From: Lyophyllum atratum
Taxonomy: Eukaryota > Basidiomycota > Agaricomycetes > Agaricales > Lyophyllaceae
Direction: 5' to 3'
DNA length: 64,000 nt
Assembly: GCA_014905825.1 (NCBI GenBank)
Contig: JACGCN010000006.1
Location: 620,001-684,000, forward strand
A program made the position numbers and the translations under genes. Below are positions 21,703 to 34,400 of the stretch, one piece after another. Position 1 is the first letter of the stretch. Every line of letters begins with the position of its first letter. Under the pieces are notes generated by a model. That model made no database searches, was not told where the DNA came from, and worked only from the letters and a program-made list of their open reading frames with translations.

Positions 21703-22115
21703 GGACGGGGTTAGCTTTCGCGTAGCGGTGTAGGGCTGTCGTTCTGTCGCTAGAGTTATGAGATGAGTCCCGTGGAAGATCACCCCGAACCCTTTGCCCT
21801 CTGCCCTACCCCCTTTACCCTGATCCTTACATTCTCTATTGCCAACACTAGGCATGACATCTCGACCAGTGCCAGGTTTGTGGGTAAAGCTCGACCCGCC
21901 GGAACGAATCGTTCAGTTGTGAGTAGCCAGTCAGCTTTCTATGGTTCGCATAGTCATGACAGACATCATACTCTGCGATTACGAGTCGGAGTGAATCTGG
22001 CAAAAAATTCGGTTCATTCCAAGTTTCAGGTATCAGTATTAGGATAACATGAGGGCCGACAAACTGGACTGTAGAGTGATATCCAAGCCCTGCATTCCAA
22101 GCGGCAGCAACTCTT
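21703..22115. other. Intergenic, no gene seen
   Basis: Upstream of the F-box gene and downstream of Ohr. Short ORFs without motifs. Confidence 0.5.
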
Positions 22116-22796
22116 TCAGGCCTTCGAGACGTTCACCACCACGCCATGTTGTAAAGCACGGCTGTAAGGGCAAGCCTGACACATGCAATATGAGTTTGGA
22201 AGACGACGGTGGAACTCAGATAACACACCTCATGTCCAGCCTTCAGAACATCTTCGTCGACACCCTCGACTTTGATATCTACGGCGAGTCCAAAGCCTCC
22301 CATCTCCTTTGGTTCTCCAATGTGGACACTAGTCCGAACGACGGCGTTCTTGGCACTTTCAGGCTTGCCCATCTTTCCTGCTACCATTTGAATAGCACCG
22401 AGGAGACATGCTGAACATCCTAACGCGTCAGGGGACGTTATATAGGGATGAGGTTTTATGACTGACCTGCATATCCCATCGCGAAAAGTTGTTCCGGGTT
22501 CTCCCCCTTTCCAGTTCCTCCCAGTTCCTTCGGCGTAGCGAGGTCTAATTCAAGACCATTCGACTTGACTTCTCCGTTGCGCCCCTGGCCTTTAGCAGTT
22601 GCATGAGCGGTGTACTGGTAACCGGTGGGCGTCAGTGGTGGCAACGACGCGTCTTTGAGCGGCAAATGTGTGGATGTACCTTGTGGTCTTCTAGGGTAAT
22701 GAGCGACCTTGAGGGGTAATTCGAAGTCTTTTTGGGCAAAGGAGCGAGACGTGGGCGCGAGGCTCTGAATACTGTTCGTGCTGCGACGTTCATCAT
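22116..22796 (-). CDS. Ohr/OsmC-family organic hydroperoxide resistance protein, mitochondrial
   Basis: The ATG at 22796 begins a basic presequence (MMNVAARTVFRASRPRLAP). Introns follow after DHK and between GYA and ACLLGAI, and a third lies before CPYSRA. The domain shows YTAHATAKGQGRNGEVKS, GENPEQLFAMGYAACLLGAI with the first redox Cys, and AGHEACPYSRALQHGVVV with the second. The two cysteines form the thiol centre that reduces organic peroxides. Fungal members often have mitochondrial targeting, as here. The ending NVSKA then TGA at 22116 fixes the 3' end. Confidence 0.9.
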
Positions 22797-22987
22797 GGTG
22801 GATGAGGTTCAAGTGTCAGTCGTGTGGAACCCTCATGAACTGGTCAACTCAGGGTCCTCTAGGGGAGATAACTTCTGCCAAAGTCCCGGAAGTCTACAAC
22901 GACAATATGAATAAGAGGTTATGTGGCAGTATAGAATACAAATCTTGGTAACAACAGGGAGGGAAAACGTATTCAAGTATACTGTAC

Positions 22988-25900
22988 TCAGAACCCACTA
23001 CTCGTAACTCTCAGCTGCTCAAGCTTCTTCAGCACCTCACCAACCGTCCTGTCAAGCTCACCCGCAATCGCACTCTGCTTGGCAGCCGGTAATCTCGCAA
23101 ACGTTTCGCACAGATCACCATCTACCACTCCCTTAACAGGGACATAGTATCCTCTGAAGCTCAGCTGGTCTCTGCCGACGAGGCTGCTCTGTTCCGTCCG
23201 CATGTGCTGTTCTAGCGTGGAAATGAAGTCTACGTCCTCTTTCGAAAGGAAGGGCACCAAGATACCGATGGTTCCGTGCAGACCTGTGTATAGAAGGACT
23301 TCACGACCACCAGCGACGAGCGACACTTTGTGTATTGAGGTTATAATGTCCCCAACGTGGAAGTGTGCCAGCATCTTGGTCTTGTGGGGTGCTCCCATGA
23401 GAACGCCCTTTTCGTGTAAGATTCCGGCGCCAGTGGGATCGTCGTCAACCTGTTCGGATACTTTTGAATCTAGCCGATTGACGAAGATGTTGCCAAAACG
23501 GTCAGCAGCTACGACGGTATTGTAATCCACCATCGTCGCAGAGGTTATCCATCTAGGCTGACTGTCGTCTGCAAAAACAAGCAGTCTATTCTCGGGTGGC
23601 TTGTACACCGCAAATGCCACTGACTCTTGCATGTCACCGACGATGATCCGTGAGCCTTGGGTGGCCAGTGTGACAATCGCAGAGGAGAAAGTCTAGATGT
23701 GTGTGTGTGTGTGTGTGAGATTAGCTCTGAATGTGGTCGTACTGTAAGTACGGACCTTATTTTCGACTTTGCGAAGAAGTTTTTTCTTTCCAATGTCATA
23801 AATCCTCAACGCCTTCCCAACACCTGCGACCAGGCGGCCTTGGAAACCCATCAATGCCAGTGGAACATCATCGGTTTCCGTCTATCACAAGGAATCAGGG
23901 TTGGCATAAAGCGAGTTAGTGGGTACTTACCTTGTGGAGGAACTCCAGCCCGGCACCATCGTCCGTAAATTTATAAGTTCGGAGGTAGCCACTGGAACAT
24001 GAACGAGGGGAGATGAAGGTGTCCGCGGCAGTGCCCACCACGAGGTGTAACTCGCCACCTCTCGCGGAGAAAGAAACAACTGCTAAGGAGAAGGCAGCCT
24101 CGTTGCCTTCAAGAGGGATCAACGCAACAGTCTTAGCCTAATGAAGTAATTCAGCTAGAAGTCGGGAAATACTTTGGTCATAGTGGAACTTTACCTCAAT
24201 AGGATCGATGATACGGATGCAGGATGCCCATGTTCCAGCGGGCGCTTTTGGACGACCAAAGACTTCTGGAGGTAGGTTAACAACCTCATCATCAATCGTT
24301 TTTCCTTGTCGTCGCTGGCTCAAATATTTGATTCATATTCCATGTTATGTTCGAGTGCAGTCTTACCAGTTCATCGAGACGCTTGCTCGCAGCGTCCTCT
24401 CCCATAACCCGATGATCGCCTTCAATCAGATAGAAGTAGTGGTTCGACGGATGCGTGATGAACTTGCGAGGGGTATAAGACAGGGGAATAGAATCCTGCT
24501 TCAACTTCGTGCCCAATTTCGGGATTTGGAATATCCTGTGAGGTGCAAGATGAGCGAACAAGAAAGGAAGTGACAGGAATGTAACTCACCTCAGAGTACT
24601 CCCAGCAATACCAATGAGTCCCTCAGGGCTAAGTTCAGCGGAGAAGCTCCAAGCGTAATCGAAGTTTTCAAAGATCAGCGGAGTGAAGTGCATGAGGTTT
24701 TGGTGAGTATAGTTCAGCCAGGACCGTGAAGAGAGAGCAAGAATGGCAGGGTTTCGTTGGATCTGGACACGAATAAGGCGTATTGGCCGCGTCCCGAGGA
24801 AACTTAAGAATGAAGATGAGTTAATGAGAACATCCATTACGATAAATCGCCACGCACCGAGTCCGTGTGTCAGTAAGCTGACCGTTGATGGGATCCAGGA
24901 CCGTTCGCAGCAACACACCATTTTGAAGACCAATGTTGACGAACATGGTAGGTTGCGACTTGTTGATGCTCGCATCCAACATGTCAGCAATGCAAATGGA
25001 TGAGGGAGGTGCCGTCAACGCCTGCAAGCTTATGGTTTCAAGTGTATTTTCGGGATCCAAGGAGATGATCCGGACGGTCTGGTCCTCGCAGCCAACAGCC
25101 TGCATATGGTCAGTCAAAGTCAACGGATACGAGAGAGCAGAAGCATACGAGGTAGGGAGTTCGCTGCCTGCCTTCAGGGACTTCTCCGATGCTCAAGGCC
25201 AACACCGTGCTTCCCATTGCCTTGCGATCCTGGTATTCATTGAGCTGGCCATCCAAGTCCAACTCGAAGTACACTAACTCGGCCGAGCTCAGTGCCACGA
25301 CGACCTGTCTCTTATTCGTGGTCGCACTGACAATCGTTTTGCCATCAGGTACCCTCCACTCGTTCACTCGCCGATCGGCCAGCACGTGGCGGATGCCCTG
25401 AGGGTGGACCTGCAATAGGGCATCAGCGCCAATTTGTTGAACAGCAAGAGTGGGCGCTGAGGACAGGAATCCGGTGTCCTGAACTTCTTCTATCGTTTCG
25501 CCAATTGACAGAACAAGAGTTCCGTTCACAAATGACAGAATAATGTAGGAATCATATGCATCTAAGAAGATATATAAGTCCTGCTTACAGCGGTGTTAAT
25601 GAAGTGCTTACCATCTTCCCGCCGTTTCGTAGTCCAGACGGCGTTTGGAATACCGGGGAGATCCGAGCTGACAGATTCTTCGACCTCGAGTCCATGACGC
25701 AAGGTGCGGAAGGTACTGCGTGCACCGCGCCCGCAAGCTGCAAAGATTTGAGGAGCATCTGAGTTGGGGAGCACATTGAGCACTTTGGAGTCAAGGATGG
25801 GATCGAGTGACTCGATTTCATCTGCAACCACGAGATTCTCGAGCGGACGGGGACGGAAATATGCGTGAGGGAGGGGGGAGGTCGGGTCGGCCATACCAAA

Positions 25901-27283
25901 CGAAGGATAGGAGGTGGAGCTAAATTCGGGTTCTTCATCATCATCGCCCAATTTTTGGAACTGGTACAAGTAACTAGGATCCAGTGGTCAAAACGGGGGG
26001 TGCGATGGGCAGAAAGAAAGACTTACTGATTGCCAAACTCGGACGCGACAAAAAGGAACCCAGATTTAAGAATGCAAAGACTCGAAGCGACAGGCACAGT
26101 ATCAAAGTACTTGATTTTTAGGGACCTTACTTCCTCATCTTCGTGTTCAATCGTGACTTTATACAAATCGCCATCTTCACTCTGTAGTAGGAAGAAGAAT
26201 GCTCCCTAAAGCGATGATCATTTAGTTCATGGCGGAGACTTAATGAAACAATAGCGTGTACCTTCATTTTGTGCATAACCGCTGCCACGATGATCAGACC
26301 TCTACCAGGGTCTTCCAGAGGGTGTTTGCGACGTGGTATTGGTACGCGATGTTGACGGACATCCATGTGGCGGTAGATAATATGGTCTTCGCAGCAAACA
26401 AGAACACCTGACGGTCCATCATATCGGTCCGAGGACGCCAACTGACCTCCTGGAACTTGTACGAGGAGGTTAGCACGAGGATCCGTGGGTTCACTCCACT
26501 TGCGAACGACGTGGTTCAGTCCCAAATCCAGTTCGTAGTACGTTAGCATCTTGATAAATAAATCAATATTGAAGCGAGACAGAAGCTGAAGGCTGAGCGC
26601 TGAACGTACTTTGTCTGCATTGTTGAACGCCTCTCCAGTCGGGTCCTGGTCCGAGTCGGTGTAGTCGACTTCTAATGCGGCAAACATTGGATTCTCGAAA
26701 CCGACATCTAGGCCTACTATATGGTGAATAATGGCAGCGTTTTTATGCGCCTCCAAGGGCGAAGAGATTGTTAAATTGGCAGCGGCATCCCGATTGAGAA
26801 TATACACGAGCTTCGCCTTCTCCATGGCAGCTACCATGACGCTTCGACCCTTCGGGTCTGTTGCCAGGTATTGTCCCGGGACGATACGGCGTGCTCCAGA
26901 CTTTCCGTACGTTTCCTGATGCAGTTTGACAAAACTACTCGTTTTGGGATCATAGTCCAGAATGACGATACGTCCAGAGTCAGACCCTACTATCGCGTAG
27001 TCTGAGAAAATGACATGTAAACAAAAGCAGGTGAGGCAGATACGTACAAGGGCTCACCCTTGGTTCCTCCAGTCAACCGAAACGCGGCCAGGGAGCGAAT
27101 AGATCCAAAGACGTCTGTCGCGATGACAGTCGACATTTTCCCCGTCTGAACATCTGGGCGAAGGAGTTCCAGTCGAGTTCCGTGCGAGATGATAATCTCT
27201 TGCTGCCTGGCGCCGGAAAAGTTCCCCACAATTGCTTGTGTGACCGCGGTGGGCGGTTGTAGAGTCAAGTTATACAAATGCAT
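22988..27283 (-). CDS. Splicing factor 3B subunit 3 (SF3B3/SAP130/RSE1)
   Basis: Large multi-exon gene for a DDB1/CPSF160-like triple beta-propeller protein of the U2 snRNP SF3b complex. The N-terminus is [20 protein letters not shown] followed by [20 protein letters not shown], the hallmark SF3B3 start. Later exons read [34 protein letters not shown] and [17 protein letters not shown]. The C-terminus is [19 protein letters not shown] then [16 protein letters not shown], typical of the family. It shapes the branch-point recognition module in the nucleus. About 15 short introns interrupt it; one (about 23,695-23,755) contains a (GT)n run. The start is the first ATG of the conserved N-terminus. 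Confidence 0.93.
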
Positions 27284-27871
27284 TGCTGTCCGTCGCGCTG
27301 CTGTCCGTGTGAGCCTAGTTTACCAAACGTCAGGAAGACGATGTGAATGCCGAGATATAGTGGACGTCGTTCGGCAGTGCAAGGTCGACGCGGTAATAAT
27401 GTTGGAGAATTTGTCAATCACACCTCAGACAGACTCGTACCCAATCAAACTCATTCTAGACGGAGATTCAAAGTGTCTTCAATCTCCGCTAAATGCCAAA
27501 TTCCCAACAAATTCCTACAAGTGCAACTTCTAGTACCACTACATTAATGCCGTGGGTCGGCGTACGCGCGTTGGTCGAGAAAGAGTATGGTTTGTTTCTT
27601 GATAACTAGCCGTATAATTTGAGTGTGAGTTATTTGCAAGTTAATCTTCCTTCATCTCACCGATGCCCAAGACGATGCAAGATCGCACGCCTCAACGCTT
27701 CAAAATGCAATTGTGCCATTGGCATACTCTTCAGACGACAATCATCTATCCACTAAATTAGTAGTGGTATGGCTACAGATCAGTTCCCCTCGTCAGTAGG
27801 CTCGCACTGTGTGTATGGCGCCACAGATAGGTGTTTGAGTCTAGGTATTATACCTTCCTGTCTAATATATC
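27284..27871. other. Intergenic upstream of SF3B3
   Basis: Holds the SF3B3 promoter. No other gene seen. Confidence 0.5.
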
Positions 27872-27953
27872 GTCCTTGTCGATTAGTGGTTAAATCATCT
27901 CGTTGTGGTTTACTCGCTCCGAGAAGCCGGAAGTTCGAATCCTCCCTGGGACA
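27872..27953 (+). tRNA. tRNA-His (GTG), short intron
   Basis: Acceptor arm GTCCTTG pairs with CTGGGAC (one U-U mismatch). D-stem is GATT/AATC. Anticodon stem TCTCG/CGAGA flanks loop TTGTGG with anticodon GTG at 27905-27907. The T-loop is TTCGAAT with a mostly paired stem. Closing the anticodon stem requires removing about 10 nt (27909-27918), the usual position for a tRNA intron. A T-run (cttttttc) follows as terminator. Imperfect pairs lower confidence somewhat. Confidence 0.75.
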
Positions 27954-28222
27954 GAAACTTTTTTCATTGTGGCACTCAACAGCGCACTTTCCATGACGTT
28001 ATTCTGAAGTTCACTGGTGCACCGTGCTAGTGAGTAATGACATTTTGTGATGAGAGGACTCATGGGAAGATGCTTAGAACACGAATGAAAAAGAATGATT
28101 CAGTTTTATTGAAAGGAGTAATGCGTTGGAGGTCAGTTAGTTCCGCTGACTTCAGACTAGTGAGGTATACAAACGGTTCCCAATCGCGGTATATATCAGA
28201 TGACACATTTCGAGGCTTCACA

Positions 28223-30799
28223 CTATATCGTGTAACTGTAGAACAATAGGTAAGCCAAATTGTTAGAGCAAACACGATGAGCCTCACCGGAAAAGAGGGC
28301 TTTCGTTACCCATATCTTTAAACTCATCCCTCCTACTCTCGTCAATTCCCTCTCGTGCACAAAGAGCTATCTTCTGCTTGTTGAGGCGGTTGTAGTCCCA
28401 CATTGCAATCAAACTGAGCACGACACTGTGCAAAGAAAAGGGGTCATTAGTTTGGAAGAGTCCGTGGAGAGCCTGGTAGAATGCTTACGAGAGACCTAAC
28501 CAGCCTAATATCGTGCCATGGCCAATATGGAATCGAGGAGGCGTGATATAAACGAACGATGAACAGACACTGCATCGCGCGAAATGAGGCACAGTTAGAC
28601 TGTATCTGATAGTTGAACCTACCCTCCGAGGTTCCCCGTTCCGACGACCATGGCGATGACGACACCTACGAAGGATCAGCTTCGTCTCTTGTCGAATTCA
28701 ATGGATTGCATGTACCTTTTCTGGTATCTCCACCTACAGAAGATCCTGCCCAAGCTAGGTCTATGGCTATGGTGGGATAGGCACCCATCGCAGCTAGCAC
28801 AGCCCCAGTGTATGCGACTCCCGGTTTTTCTTGCGTATATAACACAATGAACCCGATCATTGACAGCAAGATGCTTCCGACGACGAAAGGTCCTCGCAGT
28901 ACATATTTGTCGGATAACCAGCCAACTGAAAACCAGGCTTGAGGAGGCGTGTCCCAGGTCCAAGAACAAGAACAAAAACATACACAATACAGTCGTAATA
29001 CAACCCGCAACGAAGATGGGCACGGTCAGGAGTTGTGCTTGTGCGGCGGAGAATCCTACGGATCACAGGTTAGGATCACAGTGACAGCGACCAATGATAA
29101 ATTTACCGAGTTCTTTGACGATCGTGGGTGCGAATAAAGCAATAGCATAGACTGTAAGGAGCAAACCTGGAGTATGGTGTTAAGTGAAAGACCGAAATCC
29201 AAAGAGGGCAAACGTACCACAGTAGATGCCCATCTGCATGTATGTCTTATAGTCCGTCATCGCCTGCCACACGAACTTTCTGTCATAGTGAGTAGCTTGG
29301 CCTTGACAATCCTCCTTGAGCATTGCGATGACTGTCTGCCTCTCGACTGTAGTCAAAAATTTAGCCGTCGCTGGATACTACAGAGGGGGTGTTAGAAGTA
29401 AAAAGATGTGAGGTGGGCAACTCTAATTCTTACGTCATGCATATAGAAATAGGCAGCAGTTGCAACCAGCACGGTCACTGTTGTTTCCGCATCAACTTCT
29501 GGTCTGTGCTACAGGAGGAAGGACTTTACAAATGCCTTCAAGACAGAACTACAAGATTCCAACATTGAGCCGAGAATTTAGGCAGGAATAGTTGAAATGA
29601 GCTCACAATCCATTGCCAACCGTGGAGCCCACCGATTCCCTCCATATGCTCAATTCCATATCTAAAAGCGACTCAATTAAGCGATCACCGGGGTCTTAAG
29701 GGATTGGCATACGCAAGGATTCCACCAAAAGCGCCTAAATGCGGGTTAGACAGAGGGGCGAAAGCATGTTCTGTAACGAGACATACCCGCGACAGTTGCA
29801 GCAGAGAAAAATATCGCAATTCTGACAGCTACATCGCGCCGCCTGTACCACAAAGACAGGTAGTATGTGATCTGGATGAAAGGTTAGCCGAGCACTGGAT
29901 TAACTGGGATGAATATTGTATTCACTCCTGGAAATAGGCCAGCTTCTGTCACACCCAAAAATATGCGAGCACTGGGTTCAAGGCAATCAGCGATGGACGT
30001 TAAAGCTCTCTGGATAACCCATACGCGATCAAGCCTTCATAGGTGTTGCAGAGGCACATGAGCGTCATGACAATTCCTGCGGGCAAGTTAGTACTATGAT
30101 AGTACGGGGAGTATAAGTGTACCCCATGCAACCATAATTGACGGAACTAGGATGTGTTATTAGCTTAAGATTTTTGAAACTCATTAAATCCCGGCGCTTA
30201 CTCCAGATGGAGGGTCGGAATAGCTTCAAACAGATATTTCTGCACAATGCCGTTAGTACTGGAGTCATACCCATAGAGAATCGACTCACGAAGGCACCTC
30301 TGCGAAAGCATAAGGGATCTGGGTTTTGTTAAATAAGCAGCTGAGGCGACTGCACGTTGCAGATAGATCCACATACGAAAAACACTGCAGCGACCTTTAT
30401 ACATTGTTGATCTCAGGCGAAATCGAGAGGCTGAGTAGTTGAAGACTCACAACGTTGTACTTCAGCCCGTCCAGGTGAGCGTCCACGGCCATTCCGGCAA
30501 TCCTCGCATTGCCTTCAACCTAATCAGTGCCCGCTACTCCAACGTGCTTCTATCCCAAGACTGCTCACCGATGTTTGCGCGGTCCCTTGTGGACAATCAG
30601 ACAGTATCACGCCCAAATATAGAAGGGACACTCACAGGAAAGAGAGAAGGTACAGCAAAGATACGAAGGGCAGGAGATGGATGTCAAGCTTGCGGAGGAT
30701 TTTCTTGTATTCCTCCTCGCTCACGATCAGGGACTTATCTTCCCGCTTCTCGTCAGTCAGCGTATCCTCATACGAGGTCGTCTTCGTTATGATAGACAT
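28223..30799 (-). CDS. MFS permease, Dal5/allantoate-type anion:cation symporter family
   Basis: The ATG at 30799 starts MSIITKTTSYEDTLTDEKRE, then EEEYKKILRKLDIHLLPFVS, LLYLLSFL and DRANIGNARIAGMAVDAHL, the diagnostic N-terminal region of this MFS family. Many short introns follow. Later segments read LVFSWLVIRQ-side loops and hydrophobic helices. The C-terminus reads WDYNRLNKQKIALCAREG, RRDEFKDMGNESPLFRYTI, a family-typical ending, with the last six bases of coding sequence after a 50 bp intron. Expected 12 membrane helices at the plasma membrane, importing an organic anion such as allantoate, nicotinate or a related compound; the exact substrate cannot be told. Confidence 0.85.
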
Positions 30800-31060
30800 T
30801 ATCTGATCAGCGCGTTGATCAGGTCTCGAGAAGGAGGATCAAAGACACGAAGAATATGTGACGCGGGATCGCTTTCTTTAAGGGAGATCCTACATCTTGC
30901 GATGCATCTCGTCCGGCAATTTCAAGACGTTCCATGGAGATAAGAATGAGCAAGGAAGTTCCGGGTAAGTCAAAGTATTTTGACTTTCACTGCGAAATAC
31001 AGGGGTTGCGGCGGCCTGTCGCAACAAGGCAGGAGGCAAGAGGCAAGAGGAACGTGGCGA

Positions 31061-31324
31061 TCATTCGTCAGGGCCAGACCAATGGGGTTCATTGTAAGGC
31101 ACGCGGTGGGGCAGGATAGTTGTTTCCCCCAGTCTCGCCAGGGGTAACGACTGAAAGAGGAAGGTATCGATTTCAAATATGGTTGCATCGTCGGAATTTG
31201 TCTTGACGTAATTCGCGGTACAAGCTTCAGTGACAGGGAGAACACCGAGCAGGGATCGGGCGTCTATGATTTGTGACAGCAGCCTGTCGGGGTTTGTGGT
31301 GGGATTCCAGAACTGCTCCCACAT
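31061..31324 (-). CDS. Small hypothetical ORF
   Basis: In-frame ATG at 31324 gives 87 residues (MWEQFWNPTTNPDRLLSQI ... ending PYNEPHWSGPDE) without introns. It sits between the permease start and the TOP3 stop. The composition is protein-like, but I recognise no family and cannot exclude a chance ORF or part of the TOP3 3' UTR. Confidence 0.3.
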   Translation of the reverse strand: MWEQFWNPTTNPDRLLSQIIDARSLLGVLPVTEACTANYVKTNSDDATIFEIDTFLFQSLPLARLGETTILPHRVPYNEPHWSGPDE

Positions 31325-31421
31325 TTTGCTCCGTCTCAATCATTAGGAACAATCTGAGTTTGGATAATAAGCATTCGAGAGGCGGGAAGAGAGGTTACGG
31401 TACGGTATGCATCAGTCTGAA

Positions 31422-34400
31422 TTAATCTGGAGCACCAAATGCCGACTTTTTCTTACCCCCGCGGCCTCGCTTCGCTCTCGTTGCAGGCCGACCCCGACCC
31501 CTCTTCCCTGAACCACGAGAGCTGGGCGCAAACCCTGATCCACTCTCACCCGGACATGCTAGGTTCCTTGGGAGTTAGATACGTATTTCTATGCGATAAT
31601 AGGTGCTTACCGTTACTCCAATGTCCCGTTTTCCCGCACTTAAAGCATGTATCATCAGATGACCCACCGCCCCGTCCTGCCGTTGACCCAGCATTGCCGG
31701 CATTGGGGCAAGCTAAAAGAAATCATAAGAACGTGTATGTGCGGCCTGAGGGGCGGGTCACACACCGTTGCTGAAATGGCCCTCCTCTTGGCACTTGAAG
31801 CAGGTTATTGTAGATGATGCAGCGTTGGCTGAGGATCCGAAACTTCGCTGTCGCTTGTTATTGCCGCCATCGCTTGGGCAGTCTGTGCGATGAGTGATGT
31901 CGGTTAGCGAATGCAGATGTCAACAAGACGACGAACTAGCAGCCCAATGCCCAGGTTGATTGCACTTGAGAATATCAGGTTAGCAGTGAAGTGTGTGTAA
32001 GCAGTAGGGGTGTTCGAACCTTGAAGCATTCCCCGGTCGCGGGGGATGCAACATTAGATCGCGGCGCACGCGATGACGGTGCTCCAGTTTCTACTGGCTC
32101 ATCCCACTCGAAGTGCCCGCATCCTCCTTCATGAGCTTTACCATTCGGACATACCCAGAATACCTTCCCTTTATTTTCGCTGTCCACCTTGGTCACCGTC
32201 CGTGTAACAGCCGGGAGGTCGCACTTGCACATCCGGTCGCTTCCAGAGCTGGGATCCTGCCGCTGCCAAATTGCATATGAGATATCTACGCGACGGTGGA
32301 ATGGGCAATGGACGTACCGCTGAGTATGATCTCTTAGCCGGGATTATCAGTGGCCTATCAACTGCAGGTTCTCCCCATTTAAAAAAGTCGCAAGCTTTGT
32401 TGTTGCCACAGGCCCAAAACTTCCTCCCTTTACTTGCGGAATCGCTGACGACAGTTTGTTGAGCAGCAGGGATACTGCAGTGACATTGGACCTCGCCGTC
32501 TGCGTTGTTGTTGGAAAGCCCAGGTGGTCGAGTAGAAGCAGGTCTCGATGGCCCTGCGTTCAGATTTGACGAGCCTGCGAGTCGACTGGAGGAGGGCTTG
32601 GGTGCCTCTTTAGCTGGATTGGAAGGGCCTGCTTGGCGTGATGATGACCTTGGTCCGGATTGGTTTGCTCGACTACGAGGGGCAGGTGGAGGTGGTGGAG
32701 GGCCGAAATCTGGAAGAAGTTTGTTGTGAATCTCAGCTCATGTCAAGCATCAGTGAAAAGGAGCACACCATCATCCGAGTCAGGGATGTCAATGATACTA
32801 CCTTCTCCTCCTCCACCTCTTCTATTACCCCTACTCCGCGGTGCCGAGGCACCTCGACTCCTTGGTGGCTGTCCTGCACCACGTCCTCTCCTACCACCAC
32901 CACCACCACCACCACCACCACCACCACCACCACCACCACCACCCCCTCCTCCTCCACCTCCACCACCTCCACCACCTCCGCCATTGTCAACACCTCCTTC
33001 TGCGTTTCCGTGATCCGCTCCATTTCCTTCCAGGTAACGCCGTACACTCTGGAGTCAAATTACAGTGTGTTACTAACACCAAGGTAGAGGAGGACGCACT
33101 GAAACCACTTTATCAAACTGTCTCTTGGCAATAATAAACATTTCCTTATACTGGACAATCGTCTCTTCAACCATGTCGGCTTTACTCTTCGTCCGTTCGC
33201 AAACCTGAACCATACTGCGCTCCGTCTACGACAGTATCGGTGTAAGTTCAACAGCGGTAGAGGGAGAACGTCGTACCTCACGCCTCATTTGTGGTTTACT
33301 CAAACTCTTGTTCAGTCCCATTTGGTTATACCCTTCGATGAGACCAATGCCGAGCTTTGAAGGGATGAGGTACTTGGTATTTCCTTCCATTCGCTCGATG
33401 ACATAGTCCCTGTCGATGATTGTCTGGATGTGTGTAGCAATGGTCGCGTCGGTTCCTAGTAAAACACGTCCATATGTCAATCTCGAATAGACATGCCTGG
33501 GTGATCGACTTACCAATTCCATTCTTGTCCATTAAAGTGACAAGATCGGCCTCTGTCAACAAACTTGGACTCGACGTCCTGCCCTCTCGTAGCTCACAGA
33601 CGGAAGGTTGAAATTCTTCGCCCTCCTCAAATTCGGGCAGTTCGTGGTCCACCCATTTGTCATATGGATACACCAATAGATAGTTTCTTTCCAACACGTG
33701 TAGGCCTGGAAATCGCTTGTCGGAACATCGACGTTTCAAGAACAGCTCAACTTACCGGTGGCAGAAAAAAGTTCTCTTCCGCACTCAACATCTACGGTCG
33801 TTTGAAAACCTTCGGCGTCCATCGAACAGCAAGCTAAGAAGCGCCTAGTGATGAATTCATAGACCTTTTTCTCGTCGCCCACGAGATTGCTGGCATGCGC
33901 AGTTGGATGGATAGGAGGGTGGGCTTTATCATTGTTTTTGCCTTTCCTCGGAACAGCAAAACCTCCCGCTTCCAAACTGTTCTCTCAGCAGGGATGAATC
34001 GCCATGAATAGTAAGGTAATATCCGACTTACGAAGTAGCGAATTGGCCCCAAGCTTGGTCAACAGTTTGCTTCTGAATGAGGGAGTGGAAATCGAATTGG
34101 GGGTCGAACTGATCAGTTTCAGTGCGAGGGTACGAAAGGAAGCCTTGCTGATAAAGCTTTTCCGCAACCTGTCGCAGTGTGAGAGCGGGAGGCAAGCATA
34201 CAACGCAATACCCACATCGAGGACCTTCTTAGGAGCTAAACGAAGCAACCTAGAACCAGCCTTCTGTAGCTCAACCGTTGTCAAAGGTAGCGGCTTCCTA
34301 TTCGCCAGTTCCCTCCTTAGCTTCTGTGTTGCCTCAAACGTGGTGACACGTACCATTTCTTAGTCCCCTTCTTCGTTACTTTGGTAACACGCGCGAGAGG

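Noticed and set aside
32890..32985. CRISPR-like or minisatellite regulatory array
   Set aside because: It is a simple trinucleotide coding repeat without spacers.
32660..33134. Polyproline, polythreonine and polyhistidine ORFs on the plus strand
   Set aside because: They are the antisense of the (GGT)n glycine repeat inside TOP3.
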